A stretch of DNA of 64,000 nucleotides from Actinoplanes couchii (GTDB lineage Bacteria > Actinomycetota > Actinomycetes > Mycobacteriales > Micromonosporaceae), in assembly GCF_016862075.1 (NCBI RefSeq), contig NZ_BOMG01000078.1, positions 1 through 64,000 of the forward strand, written 5' to 3'. A program made the position numbers and the translations under genes. Under the pieces are notes generated by a model, which worked only from the letters and a program-made list of their open reading frames with translations, had not been told where the DNA came from and searched no databases. Of the stretch, positions 34,899-43,412 are shown piece after piece. Every line of letters starts with the position of its first letter. Position 1 is the first letter of the stretch.

Positions 34899-35144
34899 AT
34901 GACCTCCGACTACACCTTGGACGTCCCCGAAGACTTCGACGACTCCACCGACGAGGACGGCCAGGTCCACCCGGTAGCGCGCCGAATCTTCACCGCCGAC
35001 ACCGCAGCCGAGGTCTTCGGCAAGGCCCAGACCTGGATAGCCGCCAACCAGGTCTTCCTGGTAGACGTCTCCTGGAACTGGATGCACGACGAGCCGGAGC
35101 CGTTCATGCTCTCGGTCTACTTCACTTTCGAACCCACACCCTGA
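34899..35144 (+). CDS. Small acidic hypothetical protein
   Basis: 81 residues from the ATG at 34899; only a weak ribosome site. The chain is strongly acidic (DVPEDFDDSTDEDGQ) with a C-terminal aromatic stretch SWNWMHDEPEPFMLSVYFTFEP. Not recognised. Codon third positions are GC-rich as in its neighbours, which supports it as a gene. No membrane segment or signal peptide. Confidence 0.55.
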   Translation: MTSDYTLDVPEDFDDSTDEDGQVHPVARRIFTADTAAEVFGKAQTWIAANQVFLVDVSWNWMHDEPEPFMLSVYFTFEPTP

Positions 35145-35338
35145 CGCCCTCCCCGCCACACCGCCGCCTGTCCCCGGCCCGTTACGTCGTTTTGTCCCGG
35201 TCCGGCTTCCCGGATCCCTGCGGCCGGGTCGGTAGAGTCCACACTCGCCGGTGATCGGCGTTCGGTGACCCTCGAGAACCACAGGTCGCCCGGATCCTGC
35301 CGCACCCACCGATTGGCCAGCGACGACGGAGGTACCCG

Positions 35339-35872
35339 ATGACTGTCATCCCGATCCGGAAGATCGGAGACCCGGTGCTGCGCGAGGTAGCAGCCCCGGT
35401 AACCGTTTTCGACGCCGAACTGGCCAAGCTGGTGGACGACCTGAACGAGACCTTGACGGCGTCAGGCGGCGCAGGTCTGGCGGCCCCACAAATCGGAGTC
35501 GGACTGCGCCTGTTCGCCATCAACCCGGACCTGCCGGGCAACGACCTGAAACTGGACCACTTGATCAACCCAGGCTTGGAGTTCCCCGACGAGGAGGAAC
35601 AGAACGGCCCCGAGGGCTGCCTCTCGATCCCCGGCATCTACCTGGACACCAAGCGCCGCCTGAACGTGGTGGCCAAGGGCGTCACCAAACACGGCGACCC
35701 GGTCCAGATCGTGGGCAAGGGCCTGCTGGCCCGCTGCGTCCAACACGAAACCGACCACTTGGACGGCGTCCTGTTCGTCGACCGCCAGGACGAGGAGGGC
35801 ATCGCCAGAATCCTGGAAACCATCCGAGAAGCGAACTGGCCCACCGCCCAAATCAAGACAAGCCCCCACTGA
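35339..35872 (+). CDS. def: Peptide deformylase
   Basis: 177 residues with all three family motifs: GAGLAAPQIG at about 44-53, EGCLSIP at about 91-97 (metal cysteine) and QHETDHLDG at about 135-143 (two metal histidines and the catalytic glutamate). It removes the N-terminal formyl group from new proteins in the cytoplasm. GGAGG lies before the ATG. It stands alone here, without fmt, so it may be a second genomic copy. Confidence 0.95.
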   Translation: MTVIPIRKIGDPVLREVAAPVTVFDAELAKLVDDLNETLTASGGAGLAAPQIGVGLRLFAINPDLPGNDLKLDHLINPGLEFPDEEEQNGPEGCLSIPGIYLDTKRRLNVVAKGVTKHGDPVQIVGKGLLARCVQHETDHLDGVLFVDRQDEEGIARILETIREANWPTAQIKTSPH

Positions 35873-35879
35873 CCCCCAA

Positions 35880-36086
35880 CCAGTCCGCAACTGCCTACCC
35901 ACCAACTCCTCAACTGCCTACACACCAACCGACCCCCGGTCAGCCTTTGACCGGCCACCCACCAACCGACCCCGACCAGTCCTCGACTGCCTGCCCGCCA
36001 ACCGGCCCCCGGCCAGTCCTTGACCGGCCACCCACCAACCGGCCCCCGGCCAGTCCTCAACTGCCTAGCCACCGACCGGCGTCCCC
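35880..36086. repeat. Minisatellite of about six 35-37-bp units
   Basis: Units begin near 35880, 35906, 35941, 35976, 36013 and 36050, consensus CCAGTCCTYRACYGSC followed by CCACCAACCGGCCCCCGG. Units 4 and 5 (37 bp each) are most alike. It fills nearly the whole gap between def and the XRE gene. Open frames through it are by-products of the repeat. Confidence 0.85.
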
Positions 36087-36181
36087 AGGCCGCCGCCCTT
36101 CCGCCGGCCCACCGCGTCGCCCGGCCTGCCCTGGGCTTCTCGGGACCGGAGCAGGGAGCTGGTCCCTCTTGAGCGGGCCGG

Positions 36182-37027
36182 TCAGCCGGCCAGGAGGTGG
36201 ATCTGTTGTGGGCGGAGACGTTCGAGGGCGGTCTCCGTTGCCGGGTCTGCCGGCAGGTGGACGATCAGTCGCTGGTCGTCGTCGGCGGGTAGGTCGAGAA
36301 CCTCGTAAGCCAGGTTCAGATCGCCCACCGTGGGATGCGCCAGCCTGATCACGCCGTTGGCGCCGGCCATCCCGGGGACCGTGTCGACCCGGCGGGTGAA
36401 GGCCTCGCCCGCCGTCAAGGTCAGCTCGTCGGCCAGTGCCGCGATGTGCGGGTCGGCCCGGAACGGGCCCTGTTTCAATGCCGCCACCTCCTCGTCGGCG
36501 ATCCGCTCCCAGTCGGGATAGGCCTTACGCGCCCGGTCATCGGTCAGCACGAACCGTGGCAGGTTCGGCCGGGCCGGCTCCAGCAACCCGATCGGAGCCA
36601 TCAACCTCTCATACGCCCCGGTGAACGCCAGCACGTCACCGAGCCTGTTCAACAGCACGACCGGTGAGGGCTCCATCCGGTCGATCAACGCCCGGACCGT
36701 CGGCCGGACCGTGCGTGCCGGGCGCCTGACACCCAGGCAGTGGAAACCCGGATCGGAGACCTTCGTCAGCCGCAGCAGATGCGCGCGCTCACTCGCCGAC
36801 AGCCGCAGCGCGTCCGCGAGCCCGGCCAGGATCTGTGGCGACGGCCGTCGATCGCGGCCCTGCTCCAGCCGTGTCACATACTCCACACTCACCCGGGCGA
36901 GCGCCGCGACCTCGGACCTCAGCAGACCCTTGGCCCGCCGGCGTGGGGCGACCGGCAGCCCGACCTCGGCCGGGGTGATCGCCGCCCGGCGGGTTCGCAG
37001 GAAGAGTCCGAGTTCGTTGTCGCTCAC
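36182..37027 (-). CDS. XRE-family regulator with MmyB-like ligand domain
   Basis: 281 residues from a GTG. The N-terminal helix-turn-helix (SEVAALARVSVEYVTRLEQGRDRRPSPQILAGLADALRL, about 38-76) is followed by the MmyB-like domain that binds hydrophobic ligands in related actinobacterial regulators (VLLNRLGDVLAFTGAYERL, then GVIRLAHPTVGDLNLAYEVLDLP). It is divergent from a flavin-dependent oxidoreductase, its probable target. A paralogue lies at 51175. Confidence 0.87.
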   Translation of the reverse strand: MSDNELGLFLRTRRAAITPAEVGLPVAPRRRAKGLLRSEVAALARVSVEYVTRLEQGRDRRPSPQILAGLADALRLSASERAHLLRLTKVSDPGFHCLGVRRPARTVRPTVRALIDRMEPSPVVLLNRLGDVLAFTGAYERLMAPIGLLEPARPNLPRFVLTDDRARKAYPDWERIADEEVAALKQGPFRADPHIAALADELTLTAGEAFTRRVDTVPGMAGANGVIRLAHPTVGDLNLAYEVLDLPADDDQRLIVHLPADPATETALERLRPQQIHLLAG

Positions 37028-37127
37028 CTGTCGACCGTAGCAACGCCACCACCCGCGAAGGTGTCCCTGTTGATACCACTAGAACGGCGGCCTCCTACCA
37101 GGACGGTGACCGGAGCAAGCTCGACCC

Positions 37128-38090
37128 ATGGACACGAGAACGGTCTTCGGATTCGGCGCACACAGTGAGATCAGCGAGGGCCCCGAGCTGTTGAGTCTCG
37201 CCCGGTTCGCCGACCGGGCCGGGCTCGACCTGCTCTCCCTGTCGGATCATCCCTATCTCGGCGCCCGGCTGGACGCCTACGCCACCATCGCCTTCGTCCT
37301 CGGCCGCACCGAGCGGCTCGCGGCGTTCGTCAACGTCACCAACCTGCCGACCCGCCCTGCCCCGCTGCTGGCCCGGACCGTGACGTCACTGTCCGCACTC
37401 TCCGGTGGCCGGGTGAAACTCGGCATGGGCGCCGGCGGCCTGTGGGATCGCATCACCGACATGGGCGTGCCACGGCTGACTCCGGGCGATGCCGTGGACG
37501 CGTTCGAGGAGGCGATGGTCCTGATCCGGAAGCTGTCCGGCGGCGGCCCACCGGTCACTCACCAGGGCCGGCACTACTCCGTGAGCGGTATCGAGCCTGC
37601 CCCGGTGCCCACCCCCGAGATCTGGACCGGTTCGGTCGGCCGGCGGTCGCTGGCCGTGACGGGTCGGGTCGCCGACGGCTGGATCCCCGGTCACGCCGCC
37701 GACTGGCTCAGCGAGCGATACCGTTCCTCACGCCCGGTCATCGACCAGGCGGCGGCCGCTGTGGGGCGTGCTCCGCGGGACATCCGTGACGTGTTCAATT
37801 TGCCCGGCCTGATCACCGAGCGGCCACTGCCAGCTCCCCGGGACCGCGACGGCAGGTGGACCGGCGGCTCCCCGGCCCAGTGGATCGAGGAGTTGACCAC
37901 CGCGGTCCTCGACCACGGCGCGTCCGGTTTCATCCTGTTCTCACCGAGCGGCGGCACACCCGACGCCACCACTCTCGCAAGGTGGGCGTCAGAGATCGCC
38001 CCGGCGGTCCGGGAGGCAACCGGTCAGCCCCGAAAGCCCGCAGCACCGCCCGCCGATCCAGGCCCCGAGCTCGGTCCCGGCTATGGCTGA
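37128..38090 (+). CDS. LLM-class flavin-dependent oxidoreductase
   Basis: 320 residues, luciferase-like (beta/alpha)8 fold. Typical elements: AGLDLLSLSDHPYL near residue 30, a central SGGRVKLGMGAGGLWDRI, and EIWTGSVGRRSLAVTGRVADGWIPG with the F420/FMN-binding pattern of actinobacterial members. The cofactor may be F420 or FMN. It is divergent from the XRE regulator with a 100-bp shared promoter. The C-terminal tail is Pro-rich and runs towards the hexanucleotide repeat. Confidence 0.87.
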   Translation: MDTRTVFGFGAHSEISEGPELLSLARFADRAGLDLLSLSDHPYLGARLDAYATIAFVLGRTERLAAFVNVTNLPTRPAPLLARTVTSLSALSGGRVKLGMGAGGLWDRITDMGVPRLTPGDAVDAFEEAMVLIRKLSGGGPPVTHQGRHYSVSGIEPAPVPTPEIWTGSVGRRSLAVTGRVADGWIPGHAADWLSERYRSSRPVIDQAAAAVGRAPRDIRDVFNLPGLITERPLPAPRDRDGRWTGGSPAQWIEELTTAVLDHGASGFILFSPSGGTPDATTLARWASEIAPAVREATGQPRKPAAPPADPGPELGPGYG

Positions 38091-38244
38091 CCAGGTACAG
38101 GCACAGGCACAGGCGCCGGCCCGCGGGCGCGGGGTTCGGGTGAAAGCACAGGGCCTTGAAGACAGGGGCCGGTGGTGCGGCTCAGAGGCCTGAGGTTCTC
38201 AGGGACCGGGATCGGGGTTGGGGCCAGGACCAGGCCTGGTCCTG

Positions 38245-38400
<156 letters not shown>

Positions 38401-38465
38401 GCGCCGGGACCGTGACTGGGATCGGGCAGGGGGCTGAGGGCTGGGGCCGGAGTGTGGGGTGGCGG

Positions 38466-39353
38466 CTATGCGGAGTTGGTTCGGAGCAGGTTCAGCAGTA
38501 GGGCCAGGGGTGGCCAGCCGGTCCGGCCGGCGCGGACCACGGCGTAGGTTCGCAGGCGAGGGGAAGGATCTTTCAAAGGCAGCAGCTGTACGCCGGGGAG
38601 GGTCTCCTGGTCGGCAGGCAGCAGGCCCACTCCGAGGCCGGCGACGATCAGGTCCTGCAGCAGGGCCAGGCTGTCCGCCCGGTGGGTGATCAGCGGGTCG
38701 AAGCCGGCCATCGAGGCGATCGTCCGGACGACCTGCTCGTCGTCGGCTCCTCGCGAGTTCACCATCCAGTCGTGATCGCGGTAGCGGGCGAACACCTCCG
38801 GGGCCGGGGCGGCCTCCCGCGGATCCGCGGCGGGCACGCCGAGAGCCCACTCGGCGGACCACAACAGCTGAGTGACCACGGTGCGGTCCAGTGGGGCCGG
38901 GGCCAGGTTGAAGTCGTAGGTCAGGGCCAGATCGATGTCGTCCGCGGCGAGCCGGGACAGGGCCTCGGCCGGTTCGTGCTCGAGGATCCGGACCCGTACG
39001 CCCGGGTGATCGACGGCCAGCCGGGCCATGGCCGGCATCAGGGACCGGCGGATCGCTGTTCCGAAACCGGCGACCCGCAGGGTTCCGGCGGGCTCCGCCG
39101 ACGGATCCAGGTCGAGGCGGGCCGCCTCCAGCGCGGCGAGGATCGTCACCGCGTGCTCGGCGAGCCGGCGGCCGGCCGGAGTCAGCCGCACCCGCCTGCC
39201 CTCCGGCTCGATCAGGGGCGTTCCTGCCTCCCGGGCCAGTGTCGCGATCTGCTGGGACACGGTCGACGTGGTGGTGTGCGTCTCCTCGGCGACCGCTCGC
39301 ATCGATCCCAGTCGAGACAGCATGAGCAGAGTCTCCAGGCGGCGCACGTCCAT
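38466..39353 (-). CDS. LysR-family regulator
   Basis: 295 residues from the ATG at 39353 (MDVRRLETLLMLSRLGSMRAV), which puts the helix-turn-helix at the usual place; a TTG six codons upstream is less likely. SMRAVAEETHTTTSTVSQQIATLARE is the DNA-binding part; the rest is the periplasmic-binding-like effector domain. It is divergent from a DMT exporter and presumably controls it. Confidence 0.9.
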   Translation of the reverse strand: MDVRRLETLLMLSRLGSMRAVAEETHTTTSTVSQQIATLAREAGTPLIEPEGRRVRLTPAGRRLAEHAVTILAALEAARLDLDPSAEPAGTLRVAGFGTAIRRSLMPAMARLAVDHPGVRVRILEHEPAEALSRLAADDIDLALTYDFNLAPAPLDRTVVTQLLWSAEWALGVPAADPREAAPAPEVFARYRDHDWMVNSRGADDEQVVRTIASMAGFDPLITHRADSLALLQDLIVAGLGVGLLPADQETLPGVQLLPLKDPSPRLRTYAVVRAGRTGWPPLALLLNLLRTNSA

Positions 39354-39359
39354 GCCCCA

Positions 39360-39372
39360 ATTGTTAAGCAAT
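39360..39372. promoter_or_regulatory. LysR-type palindrome
   Basis: ATTGTTAAGCAAT, an ATTG-N5-CAAT inverted repeat of the T-N11-A class, seven bases before the LysR start and between the divergent genes. Confidence 0.5.
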
Positions 39373-39437
39373 CGCGAAGGGTATGTCCAGCATCATCACG
39401 TGGACACGAACGGTGGAGCGGCCTTCTACTGGCGGGC

Positions 39438-40310
39438 ATGTTCCTCACCGCCTCAGCTCCCCGGACCAGCGCCCGCACCGGAGCGGCTCTCGCCGTCGCC
39501 GCCATGACCTGCGTGCAGCTCGGCCTCGCCGTCTCCGTCGGGCTGGTGGATCAGATCGGCGCCGCCGGATCGGCCTGGCTCCGGCTGGCGTGGGCGGGCG
39601 TCATCCTGTTCCTGCTGGTGCGGCCGCGGCTGCCCGAGTTCACCCCGGCCAACCTGATGTCGGTGGTCGCTCTCGGCGTGGTCACCGGAACCATGACGAT
39701 GCTCTTCATGTCCGCGGTGGCCCGGCTCCCGCTGGGTACGGCGAGTGCCCTGGAGTTCCTGGGCCCGCTCGGGGTGGCCGTCGTTCGTGGCCGGATGGTG
39801 CGCTGGCCGCTGGTGGCCGCGGTCGGGGTGCTGCTGCTGACCGCGCCGTGGCACGGCGGAACGGATCCGGTCGGTGTCGCCTTCGCGCTCGGTGCGGCGC
39901 TCTGCTGGGCCGGATACATCCTGCTCACCCAGCGGGTCGGTGACGAGAGCAACGGCATCCGTGGCTTGGCGATCTCGATGCCGGTGGCGGGATTGACGTC
40001 GACGGTGGGCCTTGCGTTGTTCGGTGGTCCGCAGGCCTTCACCAGGCTGACCCCGGAGATCCTGGCCTTCGGGCTGGTCCTGGCGGTGTTGCTGCCGGTG
40101 ATCCCGTTCGTCCTGGAGTTCCTGGCGCTGCGCCGCCTGACGACCGCCGCTTTCGGCACGCTGATGAGCCTGGAACCCGCCATCGCCGTGGTCATCGGTT
40201 TCCTCCTGCTGCACCAGGTCCCGGCCTGGACGGCCTTGGCCGGAATCGCCTTGGTCGTCACCGCGGGAATCGGCGCCGAACGTTCCGGAGGCCGACCAGC
40301 CACGGCCTGA
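39438..40310 (+). CDS. EamA/DMT-family exporter (RhtA-like)
   Basis: 290 residues, about ten membrane segments in two EamA repeats. LGTASALEFLGPLGVAVVRGR in the first half and AFGTLMSLEPAIAVVIGFLLLHQVP in the second are hallmarks of RhtA-like amino-acid/metabolite exporters. The start ATG lies 84 bp from the LysR gene. Substrate unknown. Confidence 0.88.
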   Translation: MFLTASAPRTSARTGAALAVAAMTCVQLGLAVSVGLVDQIGAAGSAWLRLAWAGVILFLLVRPRLPEFTPANLMSVVALGVVTGTMTMLFMSAVARLPLGTASALEFLGPLGVAVVRGRMVRWPLVAAVGVLLLTAPWHGGTDPVGVAFALGAALCWAGYILLTQRVGDESNGIRGLAISMPVAGLTSTVGLALFGGPQAFTRLTPEILAFGLVLAVLLPVIPFVLEFLALRRLTTAAFGTLMSLEPAIAVVIGFLLLHQVPAWTALAGIALVVTAGIGAERSGGRPATA

Positions 40311-40518
40311 CCTCGGGGATCCTGGCTGAGGTACATCGGGTTCCGGTGACCGGTGGCCTTCGCCCGAACGGCTGCGAGCCGCCAGGATCCGGGTCGACCG
40401 GGCCACCACCGGGGCGCCGACCTTTCGGGCCTGGGGTGCCGACCTTTCGGGAAGGCGCCGGCCGAGGTCCAGAGGCGGGGGAGGGGTTCAGGAACGAAGG
40501 AAGGGGCAGTTCAGGGGC

Positions 40519-41388
40519 ATGGCGGTGATTCTGATGACCGGGGCCTCCGGGCGGATCGGGCGGATGCTCCGGGACCGGCTGGGGCACCACGAGTTACGGC
40601 TCACCGACCTACGCGGCGAGGACGGAGTCGACCGGCTCGACGTCACCGACGGAGTAGCCGTGGAACGGGCAGCCCGGGGCGCCGATGCGATCCTGCATCT
40701 GGGTGGGATCCCTGGTGAGGCGTCGTTCGACGAGTTGCTCGCGGTCAATGTGGGCGGGACCGAGCGGGTGCTGGCGGCGGCACATCGTGCCGGAGTTCCC
40801 CGGGTGATCCTGGCATCCAGCAACCACGCTGCCGGCTTGCAGCCCCGGCCCCGAATCGAGCCGGAAACACCGTCCCAGGATCAAACCGGATGGGCTGCGG
40901 CCGGTCGGGCTGGACTTGGTGAGTTGCCGGGAAAGGGCGTCGGCGGCGGTGGGCTGCCGGATGATGTGAGGGCTCGGGCGGATGGCTACTACGGCTGGAG
41001 CAAGGCGGCGGTGGAAGGGCTCGGGCGGCTCTACCACGACCGGTACGGGATGCATGTCGTCTGTCTGCGGATCGGGAAGTGTGCGGAGCGGCCGGCCACC
41101 AGCCGGGACCTGTCGGTGTGGATCTCGCCGGATGACATGGCACGGCTTGTGGAGGCATCGCTGACCGCTACTGGGTGGCGGGTCGTCTGGGGAGTTTCCG
41201 CCAACACCCGGCGGTGGTGGTCGGAGGCGGGTGGACGGTCGATCGGCTACCTGCCGGTCGACGATGCCGAGAGGTGGGCCGGCGACGTCACTGAGGAGGG
41301 CGGGCACGACCTCGTCGGCGGCGGTATCTCGGTTCCCGAACTCGGGAGACCGATCCGACGGGACGGTAAACCGGTGGTGGGTGGGTGA
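40519..41388 (+). CDS. NAD-dependent epimerase/dehydratase, uronate dehydrogenase-like
   Basis: 289 residues, extended SDR. The NAD motif TGASGRIGRML opens the protein; IPGEASFDELLAVNVGGTERVLAAA and YYGWSKAAVEGLGRLY hold the catalytic Tyr-x3-Lys. The layout resembles uronate dehydrogenases, which oxidise galacturonate or glucuronate. About 30 residues of Gly/Pro-rich sequence before the YGWSK motif (PRPRIEPETPSQDQTG...) exceed the usual loop. A pectin link to the hydrolases elsewhere in the window is possible but unproven. Confidence 0.75.
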   Translation: MAVILMTGASGRIGRMLRDRLGHHELRLTDLRGEDGVDRLDVTDGVAVERAARGADAILHLGGIPGEASFDELLAVNVGGTERVLAAAHRAGVPRVILASSNHAAGLQPRPRIEPETPSQDQTGWAAAGRAGLGELPGKGVGGGGLPDDVRARADGYYGWSKAAVEGLGRLYHDRYGMHVVCLRIGKCAERPATSRDLSVWISPDDMARLVEASLTATGWRVVWGVSANTRRWWSEAGGRSIGYLPVDDAERWAGDVTEEGGHDLVGGGISVPELGRPIRRDGKPVVGG

Positions 41389-41434
41389 AGGGGCTGGTTC
41401 AATGAGCGCCCGTCTAGTTGGAAGGAGGGCTGCG

Positions 41435-41482
41435 ATGTTCTGTCAGTTCACCGTGCTCGCCCTCGGTCCGGGACTCGGCTGA
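41435..41482 (+). CDS. Leader peptide upstream of the acetyltransferase
   Basis: 15 codons (MFCQFTVLALGPGLG) with a very strong ribosome site, GGAAGGAGG, eight bases before the ATG. It stops 49 bp before the acetyltransferase start, which has a weaker site and a TTG codon. Such a layout suggests translational coupling or attenuation. The evidence is positional only. Confidence 0.5.
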   Translation: MFCQFTVLALGPGLG

Positions 41483-41531
41483 TCCTGCCGGTTCGGGCTG
41501 TGGCGTGGGCGCATCTCTTACGGAGAACGCC

Positions 41532-42419
41532 TTGACACCATTGACCATTCGTCCTGTCGTCATGCCTGAGGACATGGACTCCTTCAACTCTTTTCCGTAC
41601 GTTCTCAACTCCGAGATCGCCAAGGATCTCGCTGATCGGCGTCGTCGGCCGGAGTGGCTCTGGCTTGCTCTGCGAGGCGATCGGGTCACCGCCCGGGCCG
41701 CCTGGTGGTCCCGGCCGGGGGATGAGCATCCGCTGGTCATGGACATCCTCGATGTGGCCGAGGGGCACTTCGACGACGGGGTGAGTCTGGTCCGTGCGGC
41801 TCTGCCGGATCCGGCTCCGGAGTTCACCCGGTTCGTCGCGCCGGATTGGCAGCGCTCGGACGGTGGCACCTGGATGCGGGTGCTGGAGGCGTGCGGGGCG
41901 AAACTGTTCGTCGAGCGCCTGCGCCTGCACTGGGAGCCGGGGACGCCGATCCGCGATGCCTCCGGGCGCGTGAGCTTCCGTCCCCCGTACGACGAAGGGG
42001 AATTGATCGGTTTGATGACCCGTGTGCTCGAGGGCAGTCTCGACGCGCACAGCCGGGATGAACTGACCCGGATGAGCCCGCGGGAGTGCGCCGAGGAGCA
42101 GTACCGCACCGAGTTGGAGCGTTATCCGAGCCCGCGGGAGTGGTGGCGGGTCGCCGTCGACAACGATGGTGTGCCGGCTGGGTTCGTCATTCCGGCGCAC
42201 AACGGCTACAACCCGATCATCGCCTATATCGCGGTGGTTCCCGAGTTCCGTGGCCGGGGGTTGATCGACGATCTGTTGGCCGAGGGCACCCGGATTCTCG
42301 CCGATCAGGGAGTGCCCCGGGTGCGTGCCGCGACCGATGTCGGGAACACGCCGATGGCCGCGGCTTTCGCCCGTGCCGGATATCGCACGTTCGAACGGCA
42401 GGTCGACATGGTCTGGTAA
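41532..42419 (+). CDS. GNAT-family N-acetyltransferase
   Basis: 295 residues from a TTG with GGAGAA upstream (MTPLTIRPVVMPEDMDSF if read as Met). The acetyl-CoA site is in the C-terminal part: IIAYIAVVPEFRGRGLIDDLLAEGTRIL with the R/Q-x-x-G-x-G/A-like RGRGL, then VRAATDVGNTPMAAAFARAGYRTFERQ. The N-terminal half (WWSRPGDEHPLVMDIL) may be a second, degenerate GNAT domain. Substrate unknown. A 15-codon leader precedes it. Confidence 0.83.
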   Translation: MTPLTIRPVVMPEDMDSFNSFPYVLNSEIAKDLADRRRRPEWLWLALRGDRVTARAAWWSRPGDEHPLVMDILDVAEGHFDDGVSLVRAALPDPAPEFTRFVAPDWQRSDGGTWMRVLEACGAKLFVERLRLHWEPGTPIRDASGRVSFRPPYDEGELIGLMTRVLEGSLDAHSRDELTRMSPRECAEEQYRTELERYPSPREWWRVAVDNDGVPAGFVIPAHNGYNPIIAYIAVVPEFRGRGLIDDLLAEGTRILADQGVPRVRAATDVGNTPMAAAFARAGYRTFERQVDMVW

Positions 42420-42450
42420 ATGGGTCGATTGTTCTGATCGACGGGTGTTA

Positions 42451-42482
42451 CGGTTCCCCCGCTGAATTCCAGGGGGGAACCG
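42451..42482 (+). promoter_or_regulatory. Hairpin covering the ribosome site of the next gene
   Basis: CGGTTCCCCC (42451-42460) pairs perfectly with GGGGGAACCG (42473-42482). The 3' arm contains the Shine-Dalgarno and the G of the GTG start, so the folded form should block translation. The string GTTCCCCCG recurs downstream of the gene at 43223-43231. Confidence 0.65.
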
Positions 42483-43213
42483 TGCCGAAACTCAATCAGA
42501 TCATCGCTGTGGAGAAGGGCGTCAAGAGCAAGTCCTTCGCCGATCTCAGCGAGGCCCATCACGCGGTGCAGAAGACCGGTCCGCTGGCCGGCATCTCCCG
42601 GACCTATCAGCCGAAGGACGAGGAGGGCGAGCAGCTGCCCGCCGAGTCGACCCGGGTGCAGATCAAGGCCGAGGAGATCCTGCGCGATGTCGCCGGCACG
42701 CTGACCCGCCTTTTCGACGTGACCGCCACCAAGGATTGGACGAATTGTGTGGCCCGGGCCGACGTCGTGGTCGACGGCCGGACGATCGCCGCGCAGGTCC
42801 CGGTGACGTATCTGTTGTTCCTGGAGAAGCAGCTGACCGATCTGCACACGTTCGTGAAGAAGCTTCCGGTGCTGGACGCCGCCGAGTCCTGGCTGCGGGA
42901 CGACTCGACGGACAGCTGGCGGACCGAGCCGGTGCGGACCAACCGCACCAAGAAGGTGCCGCGCAACCACGTCAAGGCCGAGGCCACCGAGAAGCACCCG
43001 GCCCAGGTCGAGGTCTACTACGAGGACATCACCGTCGGTTACTGGACGACGGTGAAGTTCTCCGGCGCGCTGCCGGCCAAGCGGGTCAACGAGATCCTGG
43101 AGCGTGTGCTCGCCCTGCAGACCGCCGTCAAGTTCGCCCGCGAGGAGGCCAACAACACCGAGGTCGCCGACCAGCGGGTGGGTGCGGCGGTGTTCGGATT
43201 CCTGTTCGAGTAG
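42482..43213 (+). CDS. Conserved-type hypothetical protein linked to a tRNA-like RNA
   Basis: 243 residues from a GTG with AGGGGGGAA upstream. Soluble, Lys/Arg/Glu-rich and without signal or membrane segment. I do not recognise a named domain with certainty; it may correspond to the DUF7873 group. Visible blocks: an N-terminal AVEKGVKSKSFADLSEAHHAVQK, a middle TYLLFLEKQLTDLHTFVKKLPVLD, a basic EPVRTNRTKKVPRNHVKAE and a C-terminal helix. The first half lists residues (KTGPLAGISRTYQPKDEEGEQLP) typical of a flexible segment. Its stop is directly followed by the permuted tRNA-like array, so protein and RNA are probably co-transcribed and may form a complex; that is inference. Confidence 0.75.
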   Translation: MPKLNQIIAVEKGVKSKSFADLSEAHHAVQKTGPLAGISRTYQPKDEEGEQLPAESTRVQIKAEEILRDVAGTLTRLFDVTATKDWTNCVARADVVVDGRTIAAQVPVTYLLFLEKQLTDLHTFVKKLPVLDAAESWLRDDSTDSWRTEPVRTNRTKKVPRNHVKAEATEKHPAQVEVYYEDITVGYWTTVKFSGALPAKRVNEILERVLALQTAVKFAREEANNTEVADQRVGAAVFGFLFE

Positions 43214-43262
43214 AACTCATGAGTTCCCCCGTGGGAGCGCGGGGGTGCGCCACAGAAAGGCG
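43213..43262 (+). ncRNA. tRNA-like module A (degenerate)
   Basis: Begins on the stop codon of the upstream gene with a GAACT-CATG-AGTTC stem in the T-arm position (no TTC loop), then acceptor strands 43226-43232 and 43239-43245, T at 43246, and a D-like arm CGCC-ACAGAAA-GGCG (43248-43262) whose loop lacks the GG of true D-loops. Confidence 0.5.
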
Positions 43263-43287
43263 CAAAGCTGACAACTGAAGTTGAAGC

Positions 43288-43376
43288 TGATATCCACCGG
43301 TGACAGTGCGGGTTCGAGTCCCGCCCTCCGCATTCCGCGCGGAGGTAGCCCAACTGGCAGAGGCAGCCGGTGATCA
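43288..43376 (+). ncRNA. tRNA-like module B (best preserved)
   Basis: Outer stem TGAT..CACCGG (43288-43300) pairs with CCGGTGATCA (43367-43376) with a 3-nt bulge and takes the place of the anticodon stem. Then a 7-nt variable-type linker, T-arm GCGGG-TTCGAGT-CCCGC (43308-43324), acceptor CCTCCGC, a 7-nt loop, acceptor GCGGAGG, TA (positions 8-9), and a D-arm GCC-CAACTGGCAGA-GGC (43348-43364) with the canonical GG. Every junction has tRNA spacing. Confidence 0.72.
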
Positions 43377-43412
43377 ATCTCAGACTATCGCTCCAATGTC
43401 AGCATTCACCAC

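Noticed and set aside
35638..36072. Minus-strand open frame across the 37-bp repeats
   Set aside because: It is kept open by the repeats, overlaps the def gene and encodes a Gly/Trp/Arg-rich chain with no ribosome site.
43239..43331. An ordinary tRNA gene made of GCGGGGG...CCTCCGC
   Set aside because: The acceptor closes with one G-U, but the D-loop lacks GG and the anticodon arm has a four-base loop, so it would not be a functional tRNA.
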